A stretch of 64,000 nucleotides of DNA. Origin: JAICKN01 sp036489565 (GTDB lineage Bacteria; Acidobacteriota; Terriglobia; Terriglobales; Acidobacteriaceae). Location of the stretch: contig DASXFN010000085.1 of NCBI GenBank assembly GCA_036489565.1, positions 1 to 64,000 of the forward strand, read 5' to 3'. Below are positions 63,138-64,000 of this stretch, piece after piece. The notes below the pieces were generated by a model, which was not told where the DNA came from, made no database searches, and saw only the letters and a program-made list of their open reading frames with translations. The position numbers and the translations under genes are program-made. Each line of letters starts with the position of its first letter. Position 1 is the stretch's first letter.

Positions 63138-63803
63138 CTAATCTGTTACCAGCGCTTCAGGGACATGAATCAGCAGCTTGGACCGCCGCTTTGAAATTGT
63201 TCCCTTACGTTGCCATTTATTCAAAAGCCGGCTGGTTGTATAAGGACTAATGTCCGCTAAAGAGCCAAGTTGCTCATTTGTAATTCCCAACTCGACATTA
63301 CCGTTATGTAGTCTGCCTTGTTGATGCTGCAAAATCAGGAGCGCGTCAGCCAGGCGCTCTTCGGCGCTTTTAGTTACCAGCCCCACATGGCGCTCTGCGT
63401 AGTTTCTTAAATATTGCAATAAGATCGTTAGCGCATTTTGACCAAGTTGCGGATGCTGGGCGGCCAACTTTCTCATAGTTGAATGTCCCCATACCAAGAC
63501 TTCGCCGTCTGATAGAGCTTCAGCACTCCCTATGTAAGGCGGCGGATGTTTTAGAAAACTTCCTAATCCAAACGTGTCACCTGAAGTCAACAGGCACAAA
63601 ACAATTTCATCTCCACGTTTCGTAGGCCTGAAATAGCGAACTTGACCACTTCGTAATAGAAACAAATGCTCTGCCGCATCGCCACGAGTAACCAACATTT
63701 CTTTTCGCAGGATTGTTCTGCTCTCAGCAACCGACAAAATATTTTTCAACTCTTCTTGGCAAATGTCTGCCAACAAAGTCGAACTGAATGCGCCCGCTGA
63801 CAT
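63138..63803 (-). CDS. Crp/Fnr-family transcriptional regulator
   Basis: The N-terminal cyclic-nucleotide-binding-like domain (about residues 20-120) has the segments GDAAEHLFLLRSGQVRYF and GDTFGLGSF, and the C-terminal winged helix (about 150-215) has ITNEQLGSLADISPYTTSRLL. It regulates transcription by binding DNA as a dimer. The frame is open to 63977, but ATG 63803 has GAAGAGG at good distance and gives about 221 residues, the family norm. No iron-sulfur cysteine cluster is seen at the N-terminus, so it is not an Fnr-type oxygen sensor. Confidence 0.9.
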   Translation of the reverse strand: MSAGAFSSTLLADICQEELKNILSVAESRTILRKEMLVTRGDAAEHLFLLRSGQVRYFRPTKRGDEIVLCLLTSGDTFGLGSFLKHPPPYIGSAEALSDGEVLVWGHSTMRKLAAQHPQLGQNALTILLQYLRNYAERHVGLVTKSAEERLADALLILQHQQGRLHNGNVELGITNEQLGSLADISPYTTSRLLNKWQRKGTISKRRSKLLIHVPEALVTD

Positions 63804-64000
63804 AAGGACCTCTTCGTATCGCGCAGATTTTAATGCGACGACCATGAATGAGATTGCGTGTGCTGCCTGCGATCCACAACTGTCGAAATATGCACAGTAT
63901 TTTTGATGCCACGAATACATGAATACACGAGGAATGCAACGCATTGTTTGCTTCTCTCTCGTAATCTTTCGAGGCAAGATTAACCGGAATATTCCGTTTA

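Overview
The window looks like chromosomal DNA of a free-living, motile, heterotrophic Gram-negative bacterium, most likely a soil Acidobacteriota (Terriglobia-like). This is inferred from gene content: many TPR-glycosyltransferases, NarL-type two-component systems, outer-membrane beta-barrels, a GH116 glucosidase and a sulfatase battery. No rRNA or other phylogenetic marker is present to prove it. The first ~32 kb appears somewhat more GC-rich than the rest by eye. I see no transposase, integrase, CRISPR array or phage gene.

Layout. (A) 0.1-8.2 kb: four glycosyltransferase/methyltransferase genes, including a 1251-residue fusion. (B) 8.3-15.1 kb: a motility and signalling block made of PAS-degenerate GGDEF, motA and motB behind a sigma-28-like promoter. 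An OmpR-type regulator, a DHp-only protein, an NtrC-type activator without a DNA-binding domain and a complete NtrC-type activator follow. (C) 15.3-27.6 kb: sugar-acid and beta-glucoside catabolism. It holds a secreted cupin, kduI, a hexuronate-type MFS carrier, a Tat-exported enolase-superfamily dehydratase, a secreted RraA-like aldolase, uxaC, a sorbosone-dehydrogenase-like protein, a ROK sugar kinase and a GH116 beta-glucosidase. (D) 27.7-32.6 kb: a sigma factor with its anti-sigma factor, a PPOX protein, a P-loop kinase, tRNA-Gln(CTG) and an RsbU-like PP2C phosphatase.

(E) 33.0-43.5 kb: three HisKA_3 sensor kinases, two with adjacent NarL-type regulators, set around an outer-membrane protein, a GH63-like glucosidase and a DUF202 protein. 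(F) 43.7-57.4 kb: a sulfate-ester module. A formylglycine-generating enzyme carrying both catalytic cysteines is followed by four Cys-type sulfatases without signal peptides. Three of these are tandem paralogues. They are interleaved with three outer-membrane beta-barrel proteins and followed by a DUF1232 protein and a secreted HAD phosphatase. (G) 57.7-63.8 kb: small envelope proteins (glycine-zipper, DUF1622, an Asn/Val-repeat secreted protein, DUF2092, a beta-barrel), two response regulators and a Crp/Fnr regulator.

How it may work together. FGE would convert the sulfatase cysteines to formylglycine in the cytoplasm, so substrates would have to be imported, plausibly through the interspersed barrels. 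In block C, beta-glucosides and uronates would be cleaved, oxidised or dehydrated, partly in the periplasm, and fed to the ROK kinase and the KduI/UxaC branches. In block B, stator synthesis looks tied to the flagellar sigma factor, with two sigma-54 activators nearby. The best candidates for undescribed biology are the sulfatase/FGE/barrel module with its Asn/Val-repeat and DUF2092 companions, the DHp-only plus DNA-binding-less NtrC pair, and the exported dehydratase-RraA pair.
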